This document shows positions 8,426-17,144 of a DNA stretch of 64,000 bases, one piece after another. The stretch spans positions 1 through 64,000 of the forward strand of contig CAYSCW010000002.1 in assembly GCA_964429795.1 (NCBI GenBank), in the 5' to 3' direction. The translations under genes and the position numbers were made by a program. Source of the DNA: CAYSCW01 sp964429795 (lineage in GTDB: Bacteria; Acidobacteriota; Aminicenantia; Aminicenantales; Aminicenantaceae). The notes below the pieces were generated by a model, which saw only the letters and a program-made list of their open reading frames with translations, was not told where the DNA came from and searched no databases. Numbering within the stretch: position 1 is the stretch's first letter; every line of letters starts with the position of its first letter.

Positions 8426-9142
8426 ATGTCCAGGAAGAAAATTTACGATTACCTGATTTACACCCTGCTTCTACTTGTCATATTTTTTTTGAGTGCCAAC
8501 ATCTCCTTCCAAATCGTCCTCAAGGGAGAGATGGTCTCCATTCCTGATCTTATCGGGAGAACCATAGAAGAAGCCAGGGAACAGTTGATTCAGAAAAGGT
8601 TAACCATTGTCCAAAAGGGTGTACAGTTTGATAATCAATGGGAACGAGGGAAAATTATTTTTCAAGAACCCTCCCCAGGTTCAAGAATGAAAATCAACAA
8701 GACGGTTCGGGTCATCTTGAGTGCAGGAAGTGAAAAAGTTGTCATTCCTGATTTTTCCGGGAAAAATCTTCAGTCCATTCCTTCCCTGCTGAAAGAAGCC
8801 GGTCTTAGAAAAGGAAAGATTGCCCAGGTTCACACTTCTCGCTACGCAGCAGGCAAGGTTATCGCCCAACAGCCCCAAGTTTTTGAAGAGATTGGAAGGG
8901 ACACTCCCATTAGTTTTCTGGTGAGCCAGGGAGAAAGAGAGAAAAGGTATCTTATGCCAGACTTGATCGGCAAAAGAGCCAGCCGGGTAATTGTGCAGCT
9001 TAAGGAAATGGATTTTAGAGTGGGAGACTTGCGTTATTCTTATTACCCTGGCCTTGAATCAGGCATCATTATCAAGCAGTTCCCCCCTCAAGGATTTCGC
9101 ATTCAGAAGAGAAACCTCATCACCATGGAGGTCAGCAAATAA
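8426..9142 (+). CDS. Membrane-anchored triple-PASTA-domain protein without a kinase domain
   Basis: A short cytoplasmic tail and one membrane segment (residues ~9-30, YLIYTLLLLVIFFLSANI) are followed by three PASTA repeats (~36-98, 99-166, 168-238). Each begins with a V/M-P-D-L/F-x-G motif (SIPDLIGRT, VIPDFSGKN, LMPDLIGKR). PASTA domains sense peptidoglycan or beta-lactam-like ligands in Ser/Thr kinases and PBPs. Here no kinase or transpeptidase domain is attached, so a cell-wall sensing or scaffolding role is inference. First gene of a six-gene apparent operon; 22 bp to the epimerase gene. Only a weak AGGA precedes the ATG. Confidence 0.88.
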   Translation: MSRKKIYDYLIYTLLLLVIFFLSANISFQIVLKGEMVSIPDLIGRTIEEAREQLIQKRLTIVQKGVQFDNQWERGKIIFQEPSPGSRMKINKTVRVILSAGSEKVVIPDFSGKNLQSIPSLLKEAGLRKGKIAQVHTSRYAAGKVIAQQPQVFEEIGRDTPISFLVSQGEREKRYLMPDLIGKRASRVIVQLKEMDFRVGDLRYSYYPGLESGIIIKQFPPQGFRIQKRNLITMEVSK

Positions 9143-9164
9143 TGTCTTTAAGGGGAAACTCATT

Positions 9165-10109
9165 ATGAGATGTCTGGTCACAGGAGCTGCTGGATTCATA
9201 GGTTCTCACCTTTGTCGGAAACTTCTGCAAAAGGATCACACGGTTATTGGCGTGGACTCCTTCACCGATTTTTACGCCAGGTGGATTAAAGAAAAAAACA
9301 TCCAAGATTTAAGAAGCATGAAAAATTTTGAATTCATAGAGGAGGATCTTAATCTTATCGACTTAGAACAGCTGCTCAAAAGAACAGAATATGTTTTTCA
9401 CCTTGCTGCTCAAGCTGGAGTGAGAACGAGTTGGGGTGGCGAATTTTATGAGTATACGAGAAACAACATAGATGCTACCCAAAGACTTCTGGAAGCGGCC
9501 AGAGATAGCCAAACCAAAAAGGTGATCTTTGCTTCCTCTTCATCCGTATATGGATTATGCTCTGATCTTCCCATGAAAGAAACAAGCCTCCTTTCTCCCT
9601 TTTCTCCCTACGGAGTGACCAAACTCGCTGCCGAACAGCTCTGTACTCTCTATTTTAAGAATCACAACGTGCCTGCGGTTTCTCTCCGTTATTTCACTGT
9701 CTTTGGCCCTGGACAGAGGCCGGATATGGCATTTCATAGGTTCTTTAGGGCTGTTCTGGAGGATAAACCTGTTACTCTATTCGGAGATGGGACCCAAACT
9801 AGGGACTTCTCCTATATCGATGACACCATAAAAGCTACCCTTGCAGCATTAGAGAGAGGTAAGGTCGGAGAAATATACAACATAGGGGGAGGACATCCTA
9901 GGAAGCTGAAAGATATCATTCCCCTGATTGAGGATATTTGCCAGAAAAGGCTCGACATAGAATGGCTGGAAGAGCAGAAAGGGGATGTCCCTCATACTTT
10001 TGCCGCGATAGAGAAGGCGAGGAAGGATTTGCATTATAAATCTGAAAGCGAACTCTATGACGGACTCAAGGAAGAGTGGAATTGGCTGCGAAGCCTTTAT
10101 TCAACTTGA
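9165..10109 (+). CDS. NAD-dependent epimerase/dehydratase (extended SDR), nucleotide-sugar modifying
   Basis: Extended SDR acting on a nucleotide sugar, for example UDP-glucuronate or UDP-glucose 4-epimerisation for surface glycans. N-terminal NAD site TGAAGFIGSH (~5-14), catalytic Ser region ASSSSVYG (~125-132), YGVTK (Tyr/Lys ~148/152), and the substrate-loop motif GDGTQTRDFSYIDD. 314 aa, normal length. A longer in-frame version from 8991 overlaps the previous gene; ATG 9165 begins right at the Rossmann strand (MRCLVTGAAG) after AAGGGGAA, so it is preferred. Exact substrate not determinable. Confidence 0.88.
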   Translation: MRCLVTGAAGFIGSHLCRKLLQKDHTVIGVDSFTDFYARWIKEKNIQDLRSMKNFEFIEEDLNLIDLEQLLKRTEYVFHLAAQAGVRTSWGGEFYEYTRNNIDATQRLLEAARDSQTKKVIFASSSSVYGLCSDLPMKETSLLSPFSPYGVTKLAAEQLCTLYFKNHNVPAVSLRYFTVFGPGQRPDMAFHRFFRAVLEDKPVTLFGDGTQTRDFSYIDDTIKATLAALERGKVGEIYNIGGGHPRKLKDIIPLIEDICQKRLDIEWLEEQKGDVPHTFAAIEKARKDLHYKSESELYDGLKEEWNWLRSLYST

Positions 10110-10138
10110 GATTTCCGTCTATTCTTTTTTCAAGAGAG

Positions 10139-10942
10139 ATGATGATTATGATGAAAAAAATGAACATTGTTCTGGTGATTTCTTTTCTCTTGCTCGGACT
10201 CGCCTGCAAGAAGAAAGGAGTCGAAATCGATCCTAACATCGCTTCTTCGGATGAGGCTCTCTACAAGCTGGGAATGGAATATTTGGAAAAGGATGCTGAA
10301 AAAGCCCGTCTATATTTACGGCAGGTGATCGATTCATTCCCCAAAAGCTTCTATGCTCAGCGGGCTAAACTGGCTATTGCCGATTCCTACTTTAAAAAAG
10401 GAGACGAAGGCAGCATGATTCTGGCCGCCTCTGAATACAGAGAGTTTATCAACCTTTTTCCCTTGAGCCCCTCTGCAGCTCATGCTCAATACCAGATAGG
10501 AATGACCTTCTACAAAAAGGCCCTTAAACCAGGAAGAGATCAGACCAGGACCAAACAGGCCTTAGCCGAATTCAAGAAAGTGATCACGAATTATCCTCTC
10601 AGTGAAGAAGCAAAAATGGCTCAGGAAAAAATAAAAGAATGCGAAGAAAGATTGGCTGAGCATATTTTTAGTATCGGGGAAGTCTATTATAAGATGAAGT
10701 CATATAAAGCTTCTATAGACCGATTAAAAGAGATTCTCACCGAATTTCCGGATTATTCACAGATGAATAAAGTCTATTATTATCTAGCCGACTCTTACTA
10801 CAAATGGAAAAAAGTAGAAGAGAGTATTCCTTACTACACCAAGTTGATTTCAGATTTTCCTCAGAGCAAGTATGCCGAAAAAGCACAGAAAAGGATGAAG
10901 GAGATAGAAGAACAGAAGGAGCAGAATCGGCAGCTGCACTGA
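10139..10942 (+). CDS. BamD/YfiO-like TPR outer-membrane lipoprotein
   Basis: Signal peptide with lipobox LLLGLAC (Cys ~23 from ATG 10139; ATG 10151 is an alternative start), followed by tetratricopeptide-like pairs: LYKLGMEYLEKDAEKARLYL, AQYQIGMTFYKKAL, IFSIGEVYYKMKSYKASI and VYYYLADSYYKWKKVEESI. This arrangement is that of BamD, which helps BamA insert outer-membrane beta-barrels. The next gene encodes such a barrel, consistent with that context. At 267 aa it has slightly more TPR units than enterobacterial BamD and may instead be a general TPR lipoprotein. Overlap with a longer frame from 10076 was disregarded. Confidence 0.8.
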   Translation: MMIMMKKMNIVLVISFLLLGLACKKKGVEIDPNIASSDEALYKLGMEYLEKDAEKARLYLRQVIDSFPKSFYAQRAKLAIADSYFKKGDEGSMILAASEYREFINLFPLSPSAAHAQYQIGMTFYKKALKPGRDQTRTKQALAEFKKVITNYPLSEEAKMAQEKIKECEERLAEHIFSIGEVYYKMKSYKASIDRLKEILTEFPDYSQMNKVYYYLADSYYKWKKVEESIPYYTKLISDFPQSKYAEKAQKRMKEIEEQKEQNRQLH

Positions 10943-10975
10943 ATCTAAGAGAATCATCTGAATGCGGAGGTTTCC

Positions 10976-11779
10976 ATGAAAAAGTGCTCTTTTGGAGTAA
11001 GCATGGTCCTGGCTTTCTTTCTTATCACCTCTTCCTCATATGCTCAATTTCAAGAAGAGGGATGGAGAATGTCCTTCAGGCCGAGTATCGGTTTTGAGTA
11101 TTTCCAACGGGATATGAACCTTTTTACCTACGACACAGAAGAGAAAAAATGGATTGAAGATGATGCAGGCACAAAACTCAAAGCCTACTTTGTTACTTTT
11201 AGCTTGGGACTCGAGCTCCAGGAAGGATTTTCCCTGACTCCTATTCTCGGGTATTGCATTTCCGATCAAGGGGCTATTACCTACAGAAGACTCCCCTTCT
11301 CTGTAGAGTTGGACGTGGGAGGTCTATCGGGGATCCTGTTAGGCCTGGAGACGGAGAAAAGGCTTCTTACTTATGGGAATATTGATATCATTGTATTCGG
11401 ACAGTTGCTTTATTATGCAGGCAACAAAAAAGAGTGGGATATACCGGGTCTTGACGTGGAAGGGACAATTGAGGGCAAACCCTACTGGCTGAGAGGGACG
11501 ATAGGCCCGACTTTAGCCTACCGAGGATATGATTATTTTTCTCCTTATCTTCGAGTGACTTACAACAGGCATTGGGGGAAGTTTAACCTGGAACAAAAAA
11601 TAGAGGATTTGGAGAATAATGAGGAGAAAAAACTCATCGGCAAGAGCCAAATAAATCTTTCCCTAGGAGCTGTTTATGAGCTTACAGATGCTTTTCATGT
11701 GCAAGGAGAGGTAGACTTCATGCCTCATAAGGATGGAGTCAATTTGGGATTGATGCTGAAGGCCGTGTATTTCTTCTAA
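10976..11779 (+). CDS. Secreted outer-membrane beta-barrel protein, unknown role
   Basis: Starts with MKKCSFGVSMVLAFFLITSS and a cleavage site near SYA/QFQ. The rest is alternating hydrophobic/polar strands rich in Tyr, Phe and Gly and ends ...LMLKAVYFF, a terminal aromatic typical of barrels recognised by the Bam machinery. ~267 aa predicts about 10-12 strands. I do not recognise a functional family. GGAGG lies 7 nt before the ATG. It sits between the BamD-like lipoprotein and a secreted protease, so an envelope role is likely. Confidence 0.7.
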   Translation: MKKCSFGVSMVLAFFLITSSSYAQFQEEGWRMSFRPSIGFEYFQRDMNLFTYDTEEKKWIEDDAGTKLKAYFVTFSLGLELQEGFSLTPILGYCISDQGAITYRRLPFSVELDVGGLSGILLGLETEKRLLTYGNIDIIVFGQLLYYAGNKKEWDIPGLDVEGTIEGKPYWLRGTIGPTLAYRGYDYFSPYLRVTYNRHWGKFNLEQKIEDLENNEEKKLIGKSQINLSLGAVYELTDAFHVQGEVDFMPHKDGVNLGLMLKAVYFF

Positions 11780-11795
11780 GGGACAGGAGGAGATC

Positions 11796-13175
11796 ATGAA
11801 AAGATCAAGAAAAGAAAAGATCATTCATTTTTCGGTCATTCTCTTTGTTCTCTTCTCTCTGGTCAATTTTCAGAGTTTCAAGTCAGATAGAAGAAGGGAT
11901 CATCGCCAGCCAGATTTCCGAAGAGAAATTCAGTGCCTAAACCAGGGTCTTCCTTTTCGTTCCAGGGGGATTGAGTATGCTCCTGATCAAGTATTGGTCA
12001 AATTCAAACCCACACTTACCACTCAGGCAGTAAAAACAACCCTTGCTGCCTATGAAACGAAGATGATGAAAAGAATTCCCCGCATCGACGTCTATCAATT
12101 GCGGATTCCAGAAGGCACAACCGTAGAAGAAATGCTCTACGTGCTGAGGCAAAACCCTGATATTGAATATGCAGCACCTAACTATAAAGCTTATATTGCT
12201 GTGACTCCTAATGATCCTCTATTTTATTTACAATATGCCCTCCGAAACACCGGGCAGGAAATCGGGATTCCAGGAAGTCCTGCGGGGAAGGCTCGGGCTG
12301 ATATAAAGGCCACAACTGCCTGGGATGAAACAAAAGGAGACGAGGAAGTTTTGATTGCGGTTATCGATACGGGTGTGGAATTCGAGCATCCTGATCTTCA
12401 AGACAAGATAGCCTCGAATGGACGAGATTTTGTCAATGACGATTTCGATGCTGCCGATGATAACGCTCATGGCACCTTTGTTGCCGGGGTCATAGCGGCG
12501 AAAACCGATAACAATGAAGGCATTGCCGGTGTCGCCTGGAACTGTAAAATTTTGCCCGTAAAGGCCATGGATGAAGAAGGATCTGGATATTATAGCTGGA
12601 TCGTTGAAGGGATTATCTGGGCTGTAGATAACGGAGCTTCGGTGATCAACCTCAGCTTGGGCGGAGATGTGGGTGATCCCAGTTTGGAAAGCGCGGTCAA
12701 GTATGCTTATGATAATGATGTGGTGATTGCTGCTGCCGCAGGAAATGATTCCAGTTCTGTCATCTATCCTGCGGCATATGAGGCTTATTGCCTGGCTGTG
12801 GCTGCCACTGATTATGATGATATGCGTACCGACTGGTCCAATTTTGGTCCTGAGGTTGACATTGCCGCTCCGGGCGAAAGAATCGTTGGCCCTGTTCCGA
12901 CTTGGTACTGGGGACCAGACTCTCTACCCTATGCATTTGGCGAAGGGACATCAGCCTCTACCGCTCATGTGACTGGCCTTGCTGCCCTGATTAAGAGCAT
13001 AAAGCCCTGGCTCACATCTTCAGAAGTCATGAATGTCATTCGCTATTCAGCAGATGATGTGAATTCTTCTGAATACCCGGGTGAGGATGAGTTTATCGGC
13101 TATGGACGGATAAACATGGAAAAGGCTCTTGTTCCCATAAAAATCACCTCTTCATCGCAGGCAAGAAGCCCATGA
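11796..13175 (+). CDS. Secreted subtilisin-family (S8) serine protease with N-terminal propeptide
   Basis: Signal segment (residues ~9-27: IIHFSVILFVLFSLVNFQ), then an inhibitor-like propeptide (~60-135: DQVLVKFKP...GTTVEEMLYVLRQNPDIEYAAPNYKA) as in fervidolysin-type subtilases. The catalytic domain has Asp in AVIDTGVE (~191), His in NAHGTFVAGV (~224) and Ser in GTSASTAHVTGLAAL (~386). All three residues are intact, so it should be active outside the cytoplasm, in line with a protein-degrading lifestyle. No C-terminal domain follows. The stop overlaps the recN start (ATGA), indicating translational coupling. Confidence 0.92.
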   Translation: MKRSRKEKIIHFSVILFVLFSLVNFQSFKSDRRRDHRQPDFRREIQCLNQGLPFRSRGIEYAPDQVLVKFKPTLTTQAVKTTLAAYETKMMKRIPRIDVYQLRIPEGTTVEEMLYVLRQNPDIEYAAPNYKAYIAVTPNDPLFYLQYALRNTGQEIGIPGSPAGKARADIKATTAWDETKGDEEVLIAVIDTGVEFEHPDLQDKIASNGRDFVNDDFDAADDNAHGTFVAGVIAAKTDNNEGIAGVAWNCKILPVKAMDEEGSGYYSWIVEGIIWAVDNGASVINLSLGGDVGDPSLESAVKYAYDNDVVIAAAAGNDSSSVIYPAAYEAYCLAVAATDYDDMRTDWSNFGPEVDIAAPGERIVGPVPTWYWGPDSLPYAFGEGTSASTAHVTGLAALIKSIKPWLTSSEVMNVIRYSADDVNSSEYPGEDEFIGYGRINMEKALVPIKITSSSQARSP

Positions 13176-14842
13176 TAAAATCTCTCCGCATCAAGAATCT
13201 GGCCACGATCGAAGATATCGAATTACAGCTCAAAGAGGGATTTTCAATCCTCACAGGAGAGACAGGCGCGGGAAAATCGATCATTATCGATGGTATAAGA
13301 CTTATCCTGGGAGAAAAAGGCTTCTCAGAGATGATTCGCACAGGAAAGAAGGAGACTTCAGTCGAGGCAATTATATCCATGCCTCAACCCACGGATGCAA
13401 AAACAGCAGAAGGTGAACTTTTTATGCAGAGAAAAATCTCTGCCCAAGGGGCAGGAAAGGGATACATTGACGGAGTTCTGGTTCCCATCAAGGGGCTAAG
13501 GGAAAAGGGTGAAGAGTTGGTCGACATCTATGGCCAGAACGATCATGCTTTCCTGCGCCATACAGAGAATCAACTTGATTATATCGACTATTATGCAGGG
13601 GCTATGCCTTTAAGAAGTGAGGTGTCTCAGGCCGCAAAAGAGCTCAAAAGGCTTGTCAAAGAGAAGAAGGAGCTGGAAGAGAAAGAAAGAGAAAGAGAGC
13701 AGCGTTTGGATTTCTTAGACTTTCAAATCAAAGAAATCGAAAAAGCCGGTCTCAAGACCGATGAGGAAGAAGAGCTCCGCCAGGAGAGAAACATCCAAAA
13801 AAACGCTGAGAAAATACGCACACTCGTGGATAAGGCTCTGGACATTGCCTATGACCGGGAAGACTCTATTTCGCCGCTCTTATCCAGACTTCAGGATGTT
13901 GTTGGCGAGCTTTCTTCGTTTGATAAGGCCTTCAAAGAAGTGGAAGAGGCCATCAATCAATTCTCGATAACCATAGGAGAATTCTCGAATTTTCTTATCA
14001 ACTTCAAGGAAGAGCGGGATGTCTCGCCTGAAAGGCTGGAGGAAATCGAAGAGCGCCTGAGCCAGATCGAAAAGTTAAAGAGGAAATATGGCAACAGTAT
14101 ACAGGATATTCTTTCCTACCTGGATAAAGCCAAGAAAGAGTTTAAGGAAGTGAGTACGAGCCAAGAGAAATTGGAAGAGCTTGATAAAGAAATTGAAGAG
14201 GCTTTTACCAATTGTAAGGCAAGAACAGCGGAGCTAACCAAGCTGAGGACGAGAATCGCAAGCAAGTTGGAAAGAAAAATCGAAAGAGAAATCATCCTTT
14301 TAGGAATGAAAAAGGCAAGATTCAAGATAATGATGACCTCCTCTCCTCCCCAACCGGAGGCCATGGAAAAGGTCAAGGAGAAAGGCAGCGAAGAGGTGGA
14401 GTTTCTGATCAGCCCTAATCCAGGAGAAGAACTCAGGCCACTGCGCAAGATCGCTTCTGGAGGTGAGCTCTCCCGTGTCATGCTGGCCTTCAAGTCTGTA
14501 GGAAAAGAAACAGAAAGAATGAAGACTTTGATTTTCGATGAGATCGATTCGGGGATAGGTGGAAAGACTGCCGAGTGTGTGGCTCAAAAACTCAAGGATC
14601 TTGCTCATCAACATCAAGTGATCTGTATCACTCATCTCCCTCAAATCGCTTCATTCGCGCCCCATCATTACAGGATTGAAAAAAGGATTATAAAGAACCG
14701 CACCTACAGCCTTGTCAAGAAGCTTACTTTCGAGGAAAGGGTAACCGAGATTGCCAGGTTGCTGGCAGGAAGTCGGATGACCGAGACCGCGCTTCGCAAT
14801 GCAAGGGAAATGCTAGATCATAATCTCGGGGCCAAGGAATAA
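13172..14842 (+). CDS. recN: DNA repair ATPase RecN
   Basis: SMC-like ATPase acting at DNA double-strand breaks. N-terminal Walker A GETGAGKS (~28-35), an extended coiled-coil middle (~140-350, rich in EKEREREQR-type heptads), and a C-terminal head with ABC signature ASGGELSRVMLAFK (~430) and Walker B TLIFDEIDSGIGGKTAE. 556 aa, full length. Last gene of the envelope operon beginning at 8426, to which it is joined by a 4-bp overlap. A small hairpin (AAGGAG-TAT-CTCCTT, 14919-14933) lies downstream. The 211-bp gap to miaB shows no gene. Confidence 0.95.
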   Translation: MIKSLRIKNLATIEDIELQLKEGFSILTGETGAGKSIIIDGIRLILGEKGFSEMIRTGKKETSVEAIISMPQPTDAKTAEGELFMQRKISAQGAGKGYIDGVLVPIKGLREKGEELVDIYGQNDHAFLRHTENQLDYIDYYAGAMPLRSEVSQAAKELKRLVKEKKELEEKEREREQRLDFLDFQIKEIEKAGLKTDEEEELRQERNIQKNAEKIRTLVDKALDIAYDREDSISPLLSRLQDVVGELSSFDKAFKEVEEAINQFSITIGEFSNFLINFKEERDVSPERLEEIEERLSQIEKLKRKYGNSIQDILSYLDKAKKEFKEVSTSQEKLEELDKEIEEAFTNCKARTAELTKLRTRIASKLERKIEREIILLGMKKARFKIMMTSSPPQPEAMEKVKEKGSEEVEFLISPNPGEELRPLRKIASGGELSRVMLAFKSVGKETERMKTLIFDEIDSGIGGKTAECVAQKLKDLAHQHQVICITHLPQIASFAPHHYRIEKRIIKNRTYSLVKKLTFEERVTEIARLLAGSRMTETALRNAREMLDHNLGAKE

Positions 14843-15053
14843 GGTTGAGTGAGGCTAAGCCGGACGCTTTGTCCTTGTTTTATCCGAGATGCTGTGAACA
14901 TCCTTGAGGAGATTTTATAAGGAGTATCTCCTTTCATAATCCCAACCTTTTTCTCATAGGAAAATTGTATTATATTAATATTTAGCTTTGTCCTGAAGTT
15001 AGATAACGATATCTGAGTTATATTATTATTTCAGTTCAAAGAATCTAGAATTC

Positions 15054-16385
15054 ATGAAAGAAACCAGAAAACCATTGAAAAATTGGAGGTTCCATATTCA
15101 CACCTTCGGCTGTCAAATGAATGAGAATGACTCTGAACGAATTGCAGGCTTGTTGCACAAGGAAGGGGCTGAGATGTGTTCCTCCCCTGAAGAGAGTGAC
15201 CTGGTTATCATCAACACCTGTGCTGTCAGGGAAAAATCAGAAGAAAAGCTTTATTCGCTCTTAGGGCGGATGGAGGCCCTTAAGAGGGACAAAGGGCTGG
15301 TGATTGGAGTGGTGGGATGCGTGGCACAGCTTTACGGATTGCAGCTCATGGGGAAAAAACCTTTTATTGATTTTATCCTGGGGCCTGATAATTACAGGGA
15401 GATCCCCCGTATTCTTCTTTCTCAATCAAAAGAGAGGATTGTGACCACAAACTGGAGTCGCCAGTGGCATGAATTTCTTCCCTCCCACATTTTAAGAGAA
15501 AGTCCCACCAGTGCTTATGTGACTATCATGGAAGGATGCAACAATTTCTGTGCCTATTGTATCGTCCCTTTTACTCGGGGAAGAGAAAAGTTCAGGCCCA
15601 TGTCTCATATTCTGCGAGAAGTGAAATATCTGGCCGATCAAGGTTACAAAGAGATACAACTTCTTGGACAGAACGTTAATTCTTATAGAGATCCTGAGTC
15701 AGGGAAAGGCTTTTGTGAGATTCTGAAGGAAGCTAATCGGATTGAGGGGATCAGCTGGATCCGATTTATCACCTCCCATCCAAAAAATTTTACCCCTGAT
15801 ATTGCAAAGGCTATGCGGGATTTAGAAAAAGTTTGTCATCAGCTCCACCTTCCTGTTCAATCTGGTTCCAACGCTATACTCAGGGAAATGAACAGAGGCT
15901 ACACAAGGGAAGCATACCTGGAGAAGATATCCTTTCTTCGTCACTTGATGCCAGACATCTGTCTCAGTACAGATGTGATCGTTGGATTTCTTGGAGAGAC
16001 AGAAAAAGATCATCAGGAGACGATAAGGCTTTTGGATGAAGTGCGTTTCACCAATATTTTTTCCTTTCGCTATTCTCCTCGCCCTTTGACCTCGGCTTCA
16101 AAAAAAAAGGAAACCGTTTCCTTTGAAGTGAAGAGGAGGAGGCTGATTGAGCTTCAAGGATGCCAAAAGCAGATCCAGCTCAAGCTGAATACATCGTCCA
16201 TCGGTCGTGTGGTCAAGGTTCTTTGCTTGGGCAAAAGTCGGAAGGATGAACATTGCTTCTCGGGACGAAATGAAGGCTACCAGGTAGTGAATTTTGAATC
16301 AAAGAGAGATCTCATCGGATACTTTGTGGATGTGCGCATCACATCCTGTGGGCCCTACAGTCTTGTGGGAGAAGTGGTTTCATAA
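15054..16385 (+). CDS. miaB: tRNA-2-methylthio-N6-isopentenyladenosine methylthiotransferase MiaB
   Basis: Radical SAM enzyme that methylthiolates i6A37 of tRNAs. Three domains are visible. The UPF0004 N-terminus has cluster cysteines in TFGCQMNENDSE (Cys20), INTCAVRE and VVGCVAQL. The radical SAM core has GCNNFCAYC (~161-169). A C-terminal TRAM domain covers ~375-443. The NENDSE sequence and MNRGYTR favour MiaB over MtaB or RimO. 443 aa, normal. No strong ribosome site precedes the ATG. Confidence 0.93.
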   Translation: MKETRKPLKNWRFHIHTFGCQMNENDSERIAGLLHKEGAEMCSSPEESDLVIINTCAVREKSEEKLYSLLGRMEALKRDKGLVIGVVGCVAQLYGLQLMGKKPFIDFILGPDNYREIPRILLSQSKERIVTTNWSRQWHEFLPSHILRESPTSAYVTIMEGCNNFCAYCIVPFTRGREKFRPMSHILREVKYLADQGYKEIQLLGQNVNSYRDPESGKGFCEILKEANRIEGISWIRFITSHPKNFTPDIAKAMRDLEKVCHQLHLPVQSGSNAILREMNRGYTREAYLEKISFLRHLMPDICLSTDVIVGFLGETEKDHQETIRLLDEVRFTNIFSFRYSPRPLTSASKKKETVSFEVKRRRLIELQGCQKQIQLKLNTSSIGRVVKVLCLGKSRKDEHCFSGRNEGYQVVNFESKRDLIGYFVDVRITSCGPYSLVGEVVS

Positions 16386-16462
16386 GCCAGGCAATTTTAG
16401 GGCCTCTCTTGGTGAAATAGTCAACTTCACTCTTCTTTCTTTTTCCAACAGGTTAGAGGCAA

Positions 16463-16801
16463 TCAAAACGTTATGCTCACAGCATTACCAGAAAACCGAG
16501 TGAGGTATATCCTGTATTCGCTCATCAGGATATTGGCGAAATATGTGCGGCCAGTGATTTTCCCGCTGGCGGTGTCCACTTCAAGGAGAACGACGTTAAT
16601 CAAATCCTCCTTCTTCTGGAAAGAAGAAAGCTTTTTCTCTAAAAGTTCGATATTCCACCTGGAGCCTGAGTTATCTGCGGAAAGCCATCTGCGTGAGCTG
16701 ATTTGAGGATATTTTTCAGGCGAAGGAAAGTTTGCCCTGATGAAAGAGATGGTTTGTGGGTCTTCCAAGGCAATCCGGAAGGCGCTCACAGCAGGAATCA
16801 T
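16463..16801 (-). CDS. Small hypothetical protein, faintly PepSY-like
   Basis: Minus-strand frame of 112 codons from ATG 16801; an upstream TTG at 16876 would lengthen it by 25 residues. It is the only sizeable frame in the 759-bp gap between miaB and hppA. Residues include SRRWLSADNSGSRWNIELLEKK and VVLLEVDTASGKITG. The 'W.IEL...LLEVDTASGKI' pattern recalls PepSY-type domains, but this is weak. The open frame upstream ends inside the neighbouring repeat (16895-17063), so it could be a remnant truncated by that element. No signal peptide or clear ribosome site. Confidence 0.4.
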   Translation of the reverse strand: MIPAVSAFRIALEDPQTISFIRANFPSPEKYPQISSRRWLSADNSGSRWNIELLEKKLSSFQKKEDLINVVLLEVDTASGKITGRTYFANILMSEYRIYLTRFSGNAVSITF

Positions 16802-16894
16802 AGTCTTTACCCCATATTCAAGAATGTTCTTTATAATAGACGTATGAGGATAAAAAAACTCGCACACAACGCTCAAACGGAGTTCTTTAAGGAA

Positions 16895-17063
16895 GCATTT
16901 TCATTTCCATGATAGTTAATGGTGAGGGAAATAAGCAGTCACAACGCCGGTTTCTATCCATCCTTCGCCAAGACCCTCCCACTATGGGCTTCGGATGGAC
17001 AGGAACCGTCGCCTCTCTACTTCACTGGATGAAATATCTTTATCGTCACGGAAATGGGAATGC
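16895..17063 (+). repeat. Interspersed repeat family, copy A (complete, ~169 bp)
   Basis: Noncoding element with imperfect terminal inverted repeats: left GCATTTTCATTTCCATGATA, right end in reverse complement GCATTCCCATTTCCGTGACG. Inside is a hairpin formed by 16948-16963 (CGGTTTCTATCCATCC) and 16993-17008 (GGATGGACAGGAACCG), 14 of 16 Watson-Crick with two possible G-U pairs. Related copies lie at 49865-50042 (+) and around 8070-8332 (-). It ends 19 bp before the hppA promoter. Confidence 0.75.
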
Positions 17064-17082
17064 TACCGTTCTTTAACTAAAA

Positions 17083-17111
17083 TTGCATTTTCCGTTCTTT
17101 TATGCTATACA
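17083..17111 (+). promoter_or_regulatory. Promoter of hppA
   Basis: -35 TTGCAT (17083-17088), 17-bp spacer, -10 TATACA (17106-17111). Predicted leader of ~25-28 nt to the ATG at 17145. Confidence 0.6.
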
Positions 17112-17144
17112 TCGGTTTAAAATTTTCACAGAGACTGTATTTAG

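Noticed and set aside
16473..16706. Plus-strand 77-codon frame downstream of miaB
   Set aside because: Overlaps the better-supported minus-strand frame 16463-16801 and looks random.
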